NCBI GenBank assembly: GCA_900542835.1
Contig: UQPB01000092.1
Span: 1 to 5,366 of the forward strand
From: an uncultured Pelosinus sp.
Lineage (GTDB): Bacteria; Bacillota; Negativicutes; Sporomusales; Acetonemataceae
DNA length: 5,366 nt
Direction: 5' to 3'
In this document: positions 1 to 5,366 of the stretch, piece by piece
Numbering within the stretch: position 1 is the stretch's first letter
Layout: each line of letters begins with the position of its first letter
Position numbers and translations under genes: made by a program
Notes under the pieces: model-generated
What the model was told of the DNA's origin: nothing
Database searches by the model: none
What the model saw: only the letters and a program-made list of their open reading frames with translations

Positions 1-84
1 GGGACTGGCCCGATGACACCCGGCAACCGGCAGCAATGCAGTGGTGCTAATTCCAGCAGAACGTTGTTCTGGAAGATGAGAGGA
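1..84 (+). promoter_or_regulatory. SAM-I (S-box) riboswitch aptamer, 5' end cut by window edge
   Basis: This RNA leader binds S-adenosylmethionine and controls the downstream methionine genes. The conserved S-box core is visible in order: GGGACTGGCCCGATGA (positions 1-16, P2 and kink-turn region), CCCGGCAACC (19-28), GGTGCTAATTCC (43-54), a P4 hairpin CAGAAC/GTTCTG (57-62 with 66-71, loop GTT), and the 3' strand of P1, GATGAGAG (75-82). P3 can form from ACC/GGT plus an inner GCA/TGC stem closed by a GCAA tetraloop. The 5' strand of P1 and the promoter lie before base 1, so the element is truncated by the window and not necessarily in the genome. The match to the family consensus is recognised by eye and is very strong. 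Confidence 0.96.
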
Positions 85-104
85 GAGTGGAATTAAGTCC
101 TCTT
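78..104 (+). promoter_or_regulatory. Predicted antiterminator helix of the S-box leader
   Basis: The 3' end of the P1 strand, AGAGGA (79-84), is the exact reverse complement of TCCTCT (98-103), which is most of the 5' arm of the terminator. A G78-T104 wobble can extend it. The two pairings are mutually exclusive. With SAM bound, P1 holds 75-82 and frees the terminator arm; without SAM, 79-84 can capture the arm and allow read-through. This is the standard S-box logic; the pairing itself is read from the sequence, its use in the cell is inferred. Confidence 0.55.
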
Positions 105-129
105 TCCTTGAAAGAGGGCTTTTGTTTTT
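97..129 (+). terminator. Intrinsic terminator of the SAM riboswitch
   Basis: A 10-bp stem pairs 97-106 (GTCCTCTTTC) with 110-119 (GAAAGAGGGC), with one T-G wobble and a CTT loop, and is followed directly by TTTTGTTTTT (120-129). It lies 12 nt after the P1 3' strand and 24 nt before the metY start codon, which is where an S-box transcription attenuator belongs. It should stop transcription when SAM is high. Confidence 0.93.
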
Positions 130-136
130 GGGAAAA

Positions 137-143
137 AAGGAGG
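137..143 (+). promoter_or_regulatory. Ribosome binding site that fixes the metY start
   Basis: AAGGAGG sits 9 nt before the ATG at 153. It settles the start, because the reading frame is open back to a GTG at 87 that overlaps the riboswitch and would place coding sequence through the terminator. Confidence 0.9.
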
Positions 144-152
144 CGCACAATA

Positions 153-1439
153 ATGACATTACCGGAGAATTTGCGTTTTGACTCGCTGGCTGTGCACGCT
201 GGCCAGGAACCCGATCCGGCAACTGGTTCAAGAGCTGTCCCGATCTATCAGACCACCTCGTATAATTTCCGCGACAGCGAGCATGCCGCCAATCTGTTTG
301 CTTTGAGAGAACCCGGCAATATCTACAGCCGGATTATGAACCCGACGACCGACGTATTTGAAAAGCGCATCGCCGCTCTGGAAGGCGGCGTTGGCGCGCT
401 TGCTTTCGCGTCAGGCCATGCCGCCATCAGCGCCGCGATCCTTAATATTGCCCGCGCCGGCGACGAGATTGTCAGTTCCGCCAGTCTCTACGGCGGTACA
501 TACAATATGTTTGCCTACACACTGCCGAATTTGGGAATCCGGGTGAAGTTCGTCGATTCCGCCAATCCGGAAAACTTCCGGGCCGCTATCACTGAAAAAA
601 CTAAAGCTGTTTACGCGGAGACGATCGGCAATCCCCGAATTGATATTCTCGATATTGAACGAGTGGCCGCGATTGCTCATGCCAACGGGGTTCCGCTGCT
701 GCTTGACAGCACCTTTGCCACTCCCTATCTCTGCCGGCCGATTGAATTCGGCGCTGATATTGTCATTCATTCCGCCACCAAATTCATTGGCGGTCATGGC
801 ACCTCAATGGGCGGCGTAGTGGTTGACGGCGGTAAATTTGACTGGAATAGCGGTAAGTTTCCGCTGCTGAGCGAGCCGGACCCCAGCTACCATGGGCTTA
901 GCTACACAAAAGCGCTGGGGCCGCAGGCGTTCATTACCCGCCTGCGCACCCAGGTGCTGCGCGATCTTGGCGCTTGCCTCAGTCCGTTCAACAGCTTTCA
1001 GTTTCTGACCGGACTGGAGACGCTGCACCTGCGGCTGCAGCGTCATAGTGAAAATGCGCTGACGGTTGCCCGGCATCTGGCCGGTCATAAGCGGGTAGAG
1101 TGGGTCAGCTATCCGGCTTTGCCGGATCATCCCGATCACGCGCTGGCGCAGAAATACCTGCCAAAAGGCGCCGGGGCGATCCTGACCTTTGGCATTAAAG
1201 GCGGTTTTATCGCTGGCAAGAAGTTTATCGATTCGCTGCGGTTGTTTTCTTTACTGGCCAATGTCGGTGACGCAAAATCGCTGGTGATTCATCCCGCCAG
1301 CACGACCCATTCGCAGTTGACGCCCGAGCAGCGGGCGGCAGCCGGCGCTCCGGACAATTTGGTCCGGCTGTCGCTGGGGCTGGAGGATGCGGCGGATTTG
1401 ATTGCGGATCTGGATCAGGCTTTGGATAAAGCCCAATAA
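153..1439 (+). CDS. metY: O-acetylhomoserine sulfhydrylase (O-acetylhomoserine aminocarboxypropyltransferase)
   Basis: This cytosolic PLP enzyme joins O-acetylhomoserine and sulfide to give homocysteine and acetate, the direct sulfhydrylation route to methionine. The 428 residues match the usual MetY length and cover the full Cys/Met metabolism PLP fold. Visible motifs: YSR at 58-60 (phosphate contact from the partner subunit), ASGHAA at 86-91, Tyr113 in SLYGGTY (stacks on the PLP ring), Asp185 in LLDSTFATP (pyridine nitrogen), Lys210 in HSATKFIGGHG (Schiff base), the MetY-typical NVGDAKSLVIHPASTTH at 370-386, and Arg405 in VRLSLGLED (substrate carboxylate). Residue roles are by family analogy. 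It is the first gene after the SAM riboswitch, so it should be repressed by SAM. The ATG start is chosen from the AAGGAGG 9 nt upstream. The family cannot strictly exclude O-succinylhomoserine as a substrate. Confidence 0.95.
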   Translation: MTLPENLRFDSLAVHAGQEPDPATGSRAVPIYQTTSYNFRDSEHAANLFALREPGNIYSRIMNPTTDVFEKRIAALEGGVGALAFASGHAAISAAILNIARAGDEIVSSASLYGGTYNMFAYTLPNLGIRVKFVDSANPENFRAAITEKTKAVYAETIGNPRIDILDIERVAAIAHANGVPLLLDSTFATPYLCRPIEFGADIVIHSATKFIGGHGTSMGGVVVDGGKFDWNSGKFPLLSEPDPSYHGLSYTKALGPQAFITRLRTQVLRDLGACLSPFNSFQFLTGLETLHLRLQRHSENALTVARHLAGHKRVEWVSYPALPDHPDHALAQKYLPKGAGAILTFGIKGGFIAGKKFIDSLRLFSLLANVGDAKSLVIHPASTTHSQLTPEQRAAAGAPDNLVRLSLGLEDAADLIADLDQALDKAQ

Positions 1440-1443
1440 GCGC

Positions 1444-1460
1444 CAGCCCGGCGGGGGCTG
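1444..1460 (+). other. Small GC-rich intercistronic hairpin
   Basis: CAGCCC (1444-1449) pairs with GGGCTG (1455-1460) across a 5-nt loop, just after the metY stop. The following bases are TAAATAAGG, not a T-run, so it is not a convincing terminator. It could protect the upstream mRNA end or modestly dampen transcription, or be chance in GC-rich DNA. It ends 5 nt before the next ribosome binding site. Confidence 0.5.
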
Positions 1461-1477
1461 TAAATAAGGAGTTAGCT

Positions 1478-1639
1478 ATGAAGCAAGCCAGTCAAGCCTC
1501 AGACCGGCAAGCGGCGCCAAGCCATAATAATCTTGTGGCAGAACCGGGCCCTTGCGGCGACGAGATCATTATTGTTATTCGAAACGGCATTGTCGTTAAA
1601 TTTGAGCAGCGAAAAATTTGTTTGGACGAATCAGTTTAG
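1478..1639 (+). CDS. Small YezD-like (DUF2292-type) protein
   Basis: This 53-residue reading frame has a good AAGGAG (1466-1471) 6 nt before its ATG, sits in a gap of 215 bases between two methionine genes, and its TAG stop overlaps the AGGAGG of the next gene, so it is very likely translated. The first half (about residues 1-27) is polar, rich in Gln, Ala and Ser, and looks disordered. The second half, DEIIIVIRNGIVVKFEQRK (28-46), followed by ICL, is two short beta-strands around an Asn-Gly turn. That pattern matches what I recall of the YezD/DUF2292 family core (hydrophobic strand, -DG- or -NG-, KVVQIE, then KIRL). The family's function is unknown to me. Cys26 and Cys48 are present, with no signal peptide or membrane segment. 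The usual helix before the core seems absent, so it would be a divergent member. The gene call is firmer than the family assignment. Confidence 0.75.
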   Translation: MKQASQASDRQAAPSHNNLVAEPGPCGDEIIIVIRNGIVVKFEQRKICLDESV

Positions 1640-1654
1640 GAGGAACGCTATATT

Positions 1655-2791
1655 ATGAAGATCAGTACGCAAATTGTGCATGCAGGTGTTGGCAGCGATG
1701 CAAAAACCGGGGCTATTTCAACCCCTATTTATCAGTCGGCGTCATTCCGCCATCCGGCGCTGGGCCAAAGCACCGGTTTTGATTATTCCCGCACCCAGAA
1801 TCCGACCCGCAAGGTTCTGGAAGAGGCGGTTGCCGTTTTGGAAAGGGGAAGCGACGGTTTTGCCTTCGCTTCCGGCATGGCGGCGATCACCGCCGTATTG
1901 CTGCTGTTTAAGAGCGGCGATCATGTTGTGGTTGTTGAAGATTGTTATGGCGGCACTTACCGGGTATTGGACAAGGTATTCGCCAATTTTGGCCTGCAGG
2001 TCAGCTTTGTCGATACAGCCAGTCTGGAAGCGATTGAGGCCGCGATTACGCCGGCCACCCGCTGCATCCTGTTGGAAACGCCGACCAATCCGCTGATGAA
2101 GATCGCCGATATTGCCGCGGTTGTCGCCTTAGCCGCGCCGCGGCAGATCACGGTGGTTGTTGATAATACGTTTTTAACGCCATATTTGCAGCGGCCGCTG
2201 GAATTGGGCGCCGATATTGTCGTCCATAGCGCCACCAAATACCTTGCCGGCCACAATGATCTGGTCTGCGGCCTGGTAGTCAGCCGCACCAAGGAACTGG
2301 GGGAACGCATCCGTTTTATTCAAAATTCAACCGGCGGCATTCTCGGCCCCAATGACAGCTGGCTGTTGCTGCGGGGACTGAAAACCCTGGCGCTGCGTAT
2401 GGATAAGCATTGTCACAACGCACAGCTGCTGGCAGAATGGCTGCAGCGGCAGGATCAGGTCGAAGCGGTGTACTATCCCGGCCTGCCGGGACATCCCGGC
2501 AAAGAAATTCAGGAACGGCAGGCCGACGGGCATGGCGGTATGCTTTCCTTTATCGTGCGCCAGCCGGAATTGGTGCCGCAGGTCCTGAGCCGGGTAAAGC
2601 TGCTGCTGTTTGCCGAGAGCCTGGGCGGCGTTGAATCGCTGATTACGTTTCCGGCGGTGCAGACGCATGCCGATATTCCGCCGGAGGTGAGAACGCGGCT
2701 GGGTATCAGCGACCGCCTGCTGCGGGTATCGGTAGGGGTTGAAGATATTGATGATATTATCGCTGATTTAGCGCAGGCGCTTGGCGGCTGA
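1655..2791 (+). CDS. PLP-dependent trans-sulfuration enzyme, cystathionine gamma-synthase/gamma-lyase type
   Basis: A 378-residue enzyme of the Cys/Met metabolism PLP family, the normal length for MetI, MetB and MccB proteins. Motifs seen: YSRTQNPTR at 44-52, SGMAA at 73-77, Tyr98 in CYGGTY, Asp170 in VVDNTFLTP, Lys195 in HSATKYLAGHND (Schiff base), SLGGVESL at 322-329, and Arg357 in LLRVSVGVED (substrate carboxylate). SLGG-VES fits synthases and gamma-lyases better than E. coli-type MetC beta-lyase, which has SWGGYES. Two directions are possible: cystathionine synthesis from O-acetylhomoserine and cysteine (MetI-like), or cleavage of cystathionine or homocysteine (MccB-like). As I recall it, Bacillus MccB is similar along the whole length, for instance around QNSTGGILGP. 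The methionine operon favours the synthase, but I leave the symbol blank. The AGGAGG at 1638-1643 overlaps the previous stop and lies 11 nt before the ATG, suggesting coupled translation. Confidence 0.9.
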   Translation: MKISTQIVHAGVGSDAKTGAISTPIYQSASFRHPALGQSTGFDYSRTQNPTRKVLEEAVAVLERGSDGFAFASGMAAITAVLLLFKSGDHVVVVEDCYGGTYRVLDKVFANFGLQVSFVDTASLEAIEAAITPATRCILLETPTNPLMKIADIAAVVALAAPRQITVVVDNTFLTPYLQRPLELGADIVVHSATKYLAGHNDLVCGLVVSRTKELGERIRFIQNSTGGILGPNDSWLLLRGLKTLALRMDKHCHNAQLLAEWLQRQDQVEAVYYPGLPGHPGKEIQERQADGHGGMLSFIVRQPELVPQVLSRVKLLLFAESLGGVESLITFPAVQTHADIPPEVRTRLGISDRLLRVSVGVEDIDDIIADLAQALGG

Positions 2792-2830
2792 TCCAAGCCG
2801 CGGCGAACCTGACGGCAGGGGTTGAATATA

Positions 2831-4195
2831 ATGGAGATAGTCATTGCCAATGGTATTCTGGTTGACCCGGAGCAGGGCAGCCGCTATCAGGCCAATATCG
2901 GTATCGCCGGCGGCAAAATTGCCGTTATTACTAAAGACGCCATCCGGGGCGAGCGGGAAATTGACGCGTCCGGCAAGATTGTCAGCCCCGGGTTTATTGA
3001 TATTCATGGTCATGTTGACCTGGACGGCTATTGCGCTGAGCTTTCGCTGCGGCAGGGAGTTACGACCACGGTTGGCGGCAATTGCGGCACCAGCCCGCTG
3101 GATATTGACGCTTTTTTCCGCCGCCAGGAACAAAGCGGCTTTAGCATCAACCAGGCTGAATTTATCGGTCATTCGATTGATTTGCGCCGGTCGGTGGGGG
3201 CTGTGGATCCGCTCAAACCGGCCAGCCCCGATCAGCTTGCGCGAATGGAAGCGGTTGTCGAAACCGCGTTTGAGGCCGGCGCCTGCGGCTTGTCCCTGGG
3301 ACTTGGCTATGCGCCCGGCAGCTCAAGCGAGGAAGTGCTCCGCCTGAGCCGGATTGCCGCCCGCTATGGCCGCATCGTTGCTGTCGATACCCGCATGTTT
3401 ACCGGCACAGACATGTATTCGCTGGTTGAGGCGATCGGCATAGCCCGGCAAACCGGCGCCCGCATTCAGATATCGCACCTTGTCTATCAATACGGTACCG
3501 GCGTTGTCGAGGAAGCGCTGGCTGTCATCGATAGAGCCAGAGCCCACGGACTTGATATCCGCTTTGACAGCGGCATGTACACACCCTGGGCCACGCATCT
3601 CGGGGCGGCCCTGTTCGATGAAGCGCACATGGCCGCCAACGGCTGGAAGCTGGAAGATATTCTTGTCGTTACCGGCAGCCACAAGGGACGGCGGCTGAGC
3701 CGCGATTTATATGAGGAGCTGCGCCGGCTGGCGCCGCAGACAGCGGTAGTGGTGTTTACCGGCATTGAAGAGGAGATCTATCTGGCGTTAAGCCACCCGT
3801 TTGGCATGGTCTCCTCCGATACCGGCCCTTATGCGCCGGGCGAGGGGCATCCGCAGATCGCGGGCAGTTTTCCGCGCTATTTCAAAAAAATGGTTGCCGA
3901 GCGTTATGAATTAACGATTATGGAGGCTGTCCGCAAGGCGACGCTACTGCCGGCCCAGACGCTGGGACTGGAGCATAAAGGCCGGCTGCGGCCGGGAGCG
4001 GATGCCGACATTGTGGTATTTGACATCCGTACGATTGCCGACCGGGCGGACTTTTACCATCCCGACCTGCCGCCTGCAGGTATTGACTGCGTAGTGGTCA
4101 ACGGCCGGCTGGCGCTGGAAAATGGCCGGCTGGTCGAAGTGGCCGCCGGCAAAGCGGTTCGCTGCACCAAGCCTATGTATGATTATCAAATCTAG
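2831..4195 (+). CDS. Amidohydrolase of the N-acyl-D-amino-acid deacylase (D-aminoacylase) type, substrate unknown
   Basis: A 454-residue cytosolic metal-dependent hydrolase, expected to cut an amide or cyclic amide bond. The small beta-sandwich is built from both ends (about 1-52 and 386-454), around a TIM-barrel. Visible motifs: GFIDIHGH (54-61; His59 and His61, metal ligands), QGVTTTVGGNCG (75-86; Cys85 corresponds to the metal-bridging Cys of D-aminoacylases), GLSLGLGYAPG (153-163), QISHL (213-217; His216, metal ligand), SSD (328-330; Asp330, catalytic), GSFPRY (345-350) and GADADIVVFD (389-398). The family motif ATHMR is replaced by AVDTR (184-188), and the usual HPR before the GTFPR motif reads HPQ. 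It is shorter than the usual roughly 480-530 residues. It starts 39 nt after the previous gene. The frame allows a TTG at 2822, but CAGGGG (2816-2821) is correctly spaced only for the ATG at 2831. The role in a SAM-controlled operon is unclear; release of an N-acylated amino acid is a guess. Confidence 0.82.
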   Translation: MEIVIANGILVDPEQGSRYQANIGIAGGKIAVITKDAIRGEREIDASGKIVSPGFIDIHGHVDLDGYCAELSLRQGVTTTVGGNCGTSPLDIDAFFRRQEQSGFSINQAEFIGHSIDLRRSVGAVDPLKPASPDQLARMEAVVETAFEAGACGLSLGLGYAPGSSSEEVLRLSRIAARYGRIVAVDTRMFTGTDMYSLVEAIGIARQTGARIQISHLVYQYGTGVVEEALAVIDRARAHGLDIRFDSGMYTPWATHLGAALFDEAHMAANGWKLEDILVVTGSHKGRRLSRDLYEELRRLAPQTAVVVFTGIEEEIYLALSHPFGMVSSDTGPYAPGEGHPQIAGSFPRYFKKMVAERYELTIMEAVRKATLLPAQTLGLEHKGRLRPGADADIVVFDIRTIADRADFYHPDLPPAGIDCVVVNGRLALENGRLVEVAAGKAVRCTKPMYDYQI

Positions 4196-4225
4196 TGCCT
4201 TGTAGGGTTACGATGGGGGAGTTGC

Positions 4226-5155
4226 ATGTTAAAGCAGAAGATACTCGGCAGACAGGCGGGCATTCTGACCTATGGCCTGACCCCGCCCAAAGCCACCAAT
4301 CCGGCGGAAAAGATCGAGGAGATTGCCGCCAGGCAAGTCGAGAGAATCGGTGGCCTGGATATTGACGGTCTTGTCGTTTATGATATCCAGGATGAAGCCG
4401 AGCGCACCAGTGAAGCCAGGCCGTTTCCCTTTTTGCAAACGGTTGACTCCAGCCGCTATGCCGACGAGCTGCTGGCCGGCTTGCCGCTGCCGAAAATTAT
4501 TTACCGATGTGTCGGCAAATATTCTGCCGGCGAGCTGTCGGCCTGGCTCGGTCGGGAAAATGGGCAGGACCGCTTTGGTGTCTTTGTCGGTGCCGCGGCG
4601 GCCGGCCAGCAGGTTGCCGTTACGCTGCCGGAAGCGTATCAACTGCGGCAGCGGCTGAATCCGGATTTGCTGCTGGGCGGGGTAGTCATCCCGGAACGGC
4701 ATAATAAATACCGTGATGAGCATTTGCGGATGGTCGATAAGGTGCAAAAAGGCTGCCGTTATTTTATTTCACAGGCTGTTTATAATGTGGAGGCGGCCAA
4801 GAATGTTCTCTCCGATTATTATTATTACTGTCAGCGGCAGGAAATCGCTATGGTGCCTGTTTTGATTAACCTCACACCCTGCGGCTCGATGAAGACGCTG
4901 GAATTTATGAAGTGGCTGGGCATTAATATTCCTCAATGGCTGGAAAACGATTTGATGCATTCGCAGGATATCCTTGAGCAGTCTATCCGGCTGTCGACGC
5001 AGATCATCGAGGAACTGCTGGAATTTTCGCTGCCAAAGGCAATTCCGCTTGGCTGCAGCATTGAAAGTGTTTCGACCCGCAAGGTGGAAATCGAGGCGTC
5101 TGTCCAATTGGTGAAAACGGTGCAGCAGTTGTTGGCGCAGGCCGGGAGCCGGTAA
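4226..5155 (+). CDS. Methylenetetrahydrofolate reductase-like protein (MetF superfamily), atypical active site
   Basis: This 309-residue protein has the length and the C-terminal half of a MetF-type FAD/folate TIM-barrel. Recognisable matches to MTHFR: IPERH at 155-159 (YPEVH in E. coli), the EHLRMVDKVQKG helix (165-176, with a lysine aligning to E. coli Lys172), ISQAVYN (181-187; Gln183 aligns with the folate-contacting Gln), VLINLTPCGS (212-221) and IPLGCSIES (273-281). The amino-terminal half is divergent. The FEFFPP segment carrying catalytic Glu28 in E. coli reads YGLTPP (16-21), so Gly replaces Glu, and LRGD with Asp120 appears as FVGA (120-123). These alignments are by eye. Canonical MTHFR reduces methylene-THF to methyl-THF for methionine synthesis, which suits this operon, but the reaction here is uncertain. 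The start has GGGGGAG (4215-4221) 4 nt before the ATG. It begins 30 nt after the amidohydrolase and is the last gene seen. Confidence 0.82.
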   Translation: MLKQKILGRQAGILTYGLTPPKATNPAEKIEEIAARQVERIGGLDIDGLVVYDIQDEAERTSEARPFPFLQTVDSSRYADELLAGLPLPKIIYRCVGKYSAGELSAWLGRENGQDRFGVFVGAAAAGQQVAVTLPEAYQLRQRLNPDLLLGGVVIPERHNKYRDEHLRMVDKVQKGCRYFISQAVYNVEAAKNVLSDYYYYCQRQEIAMVPVLINLTPCGSMKTLEFMKWLGINIPQWLENDLMHSQDILEQSIRLSTQIIEELLEFSLPKAIPLGCSIESVSTRKVEIEASVQLVKTVQQLLAQAGSR

Positions 5156-5366
5156 GCCGCACAGGGTAATCGCTTACGGAAACGCAAGCGTAAAAGGCGA
5201 TTCCGCAGCGCACACCGAGGTAGGCCAATAAAACAATGCCAACCGGCGCCGCGTAATGCGCTCTCAGCCGCCAGCAAGCAGGTCGCCTTCGCTGCGTTTC
5301 ATCGTGCCCGGCCTCTCGGCCCCGTTTCCCCGGCCCTTTCCGGAAAAAGCCGTTCCGTCAGGATGG
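5156..5366. other. GC-rich non-coding stretch after the last gene
   Basis: I find no supported gene in these 211 bases. Short open frames on the minus strand run back into the MetF-like gene without a ribosome binding site or a recognisable family. No hairpin followed by a T-run is visible, so the operon's terminator either lies beyond the window or is Rho-type. Several short inverted repeats occur, including CGCAGCG (5204-5210) with CGCTGCG (5290-5296) and GGCC-rich palindromes around 5310-5345. Confidence 0.6.
5171..5190 (+). repeat. Hairpin with GAAA tetraloop downstream of the last gene
   Basis: CGCTTACG (5171-5178) pairs with CGCAAGCG (5183-5190) with a single A-C mismatch around a GAAA loop, 15 nt after the stop codon. 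On the complementary strand the mismatch becomes G-T, which can pair as a wobble, so the hairpin is complete in a minus-strand transcript. It is followed by TAAAA on this strand, that is, preceded by TTTTA on the other, so it is not a normal terminator in either direction. Confidence 0.5.

Noticed and set aside
87..152. An upstream GTG start giving metY a 22-residue N-terminal extension
   Set aside because: The extension would be translated through the riboswitch tail and terminator, has no usable ribosome binding site, and does not resemble a MetY N-terminus. The ATG at 153 has AAGGAGG at 9 nt.
411..1139. Long minus-strand open frames inside metY
   Set aside because: They are antisense shadows of a confidently identified enzyme, with no ribosome binding sites or family resemblance. 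The same holds for minus-strand frames within the other three large genes.
2822..2830. TTG start for the amidohydrolase, adding three residues
   Set aside because: The only purine-rich site, CAGGGG, abuts the TTG and leaves no spacing; it is well placed for the ATG at 2831.
5171..5190. Operon terminator at the hairpin after the last gene
   Set aside because: The stem is followed by TAAAA rather than a T-run, and contains a mismatch on this strand.
4933..5277. Minus-strand reading frame of 114 codons spanning the end of the MetF-like gene and the tail
   Set aside because: It largely overlaps a well-supported gene in antisense, is rich in Arg, Cys and Leu as expected of a shadow frame in GC-rich DNA, and shows no recognisable motif. 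A second overlapping frame at 5004-5228 was rejected for the same reason.
5361..5366. Possible start of a further gene at the final ATG (5363)
   Set aside because: Only one base of coding sequence would follow, and the AGG directly before it is too close to serve as a ribosome binding site.
1..5366. CRISPR array, tRNA, rRNA, insertion sequence or attachment site
   Set aside because: I saw no spaced direct repeats, no tRNA-like cloverleaf, no transposase or integrase motifs and no flanking terminal repeats.

Overview
The window looks like one transcription unit of a low-GC-clade (Bacillota) bacterium with fairly GC-rich DNA. The grounds are an S-box (SAM-I) riboswitch leader, strong AGGAGG-type ribosome binding sites and Bacillota-like methionine enzymes. 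A member of the Negativicutes (Sporomusaceae-like) is my best guess from protein flavour and base composition, but this is inference only. All genes lie on the + strand with short gaps (about 15-40 nt), and no terminator is visible between them.

Layout. Positions 1-84 hold the 3' part of a SAM-I riboswitch aptamer; its first strand lies upstream of the window. Positions 97-129 are its intrinsic terminator. Then come: metY (153-1439), an O-acetylhomoserine sulfhydrylase; a 53-residue protein resembling the YezD/DUF2292 family (1478-1639); a second PLP enzyme of the cystathionine gamma-synthase/gamma-lyase type (1655-2791); an amidohydrolase of the N-acyl-D-amino-acid deacylase type (2831-4195); and a methylenetetrahydrofolate reductase-like protein (4226-5155). 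The last 211 bases hold no gene that I can support, only GC-rich sequence with small hairpins.

How it fits together. When SAM is plentiful the aptamer should fold and allow the terminator, switching the whole unit off. When SAM is scarce the unit is read. MetY makes homocysteine by direct sulfhydrylation. The second PLP enzyme links cysteine and homocysteine through cystathionine, in a direction the sequence cannot settle. A true MTHFR would supply the methyl group that turns homocysteine into methionine. However, the MTHFR-like protein here seems to lack the active-site Glu and Asp of the classical enzyme, and the amidohydrolase has departed from several D-aminoacylase motifs. These two genes, with the small protein, are the least understood part and may form an undescribed branch of sulfur or one-carbon salvage. 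No homocysteine methyltransferase lies in the window.
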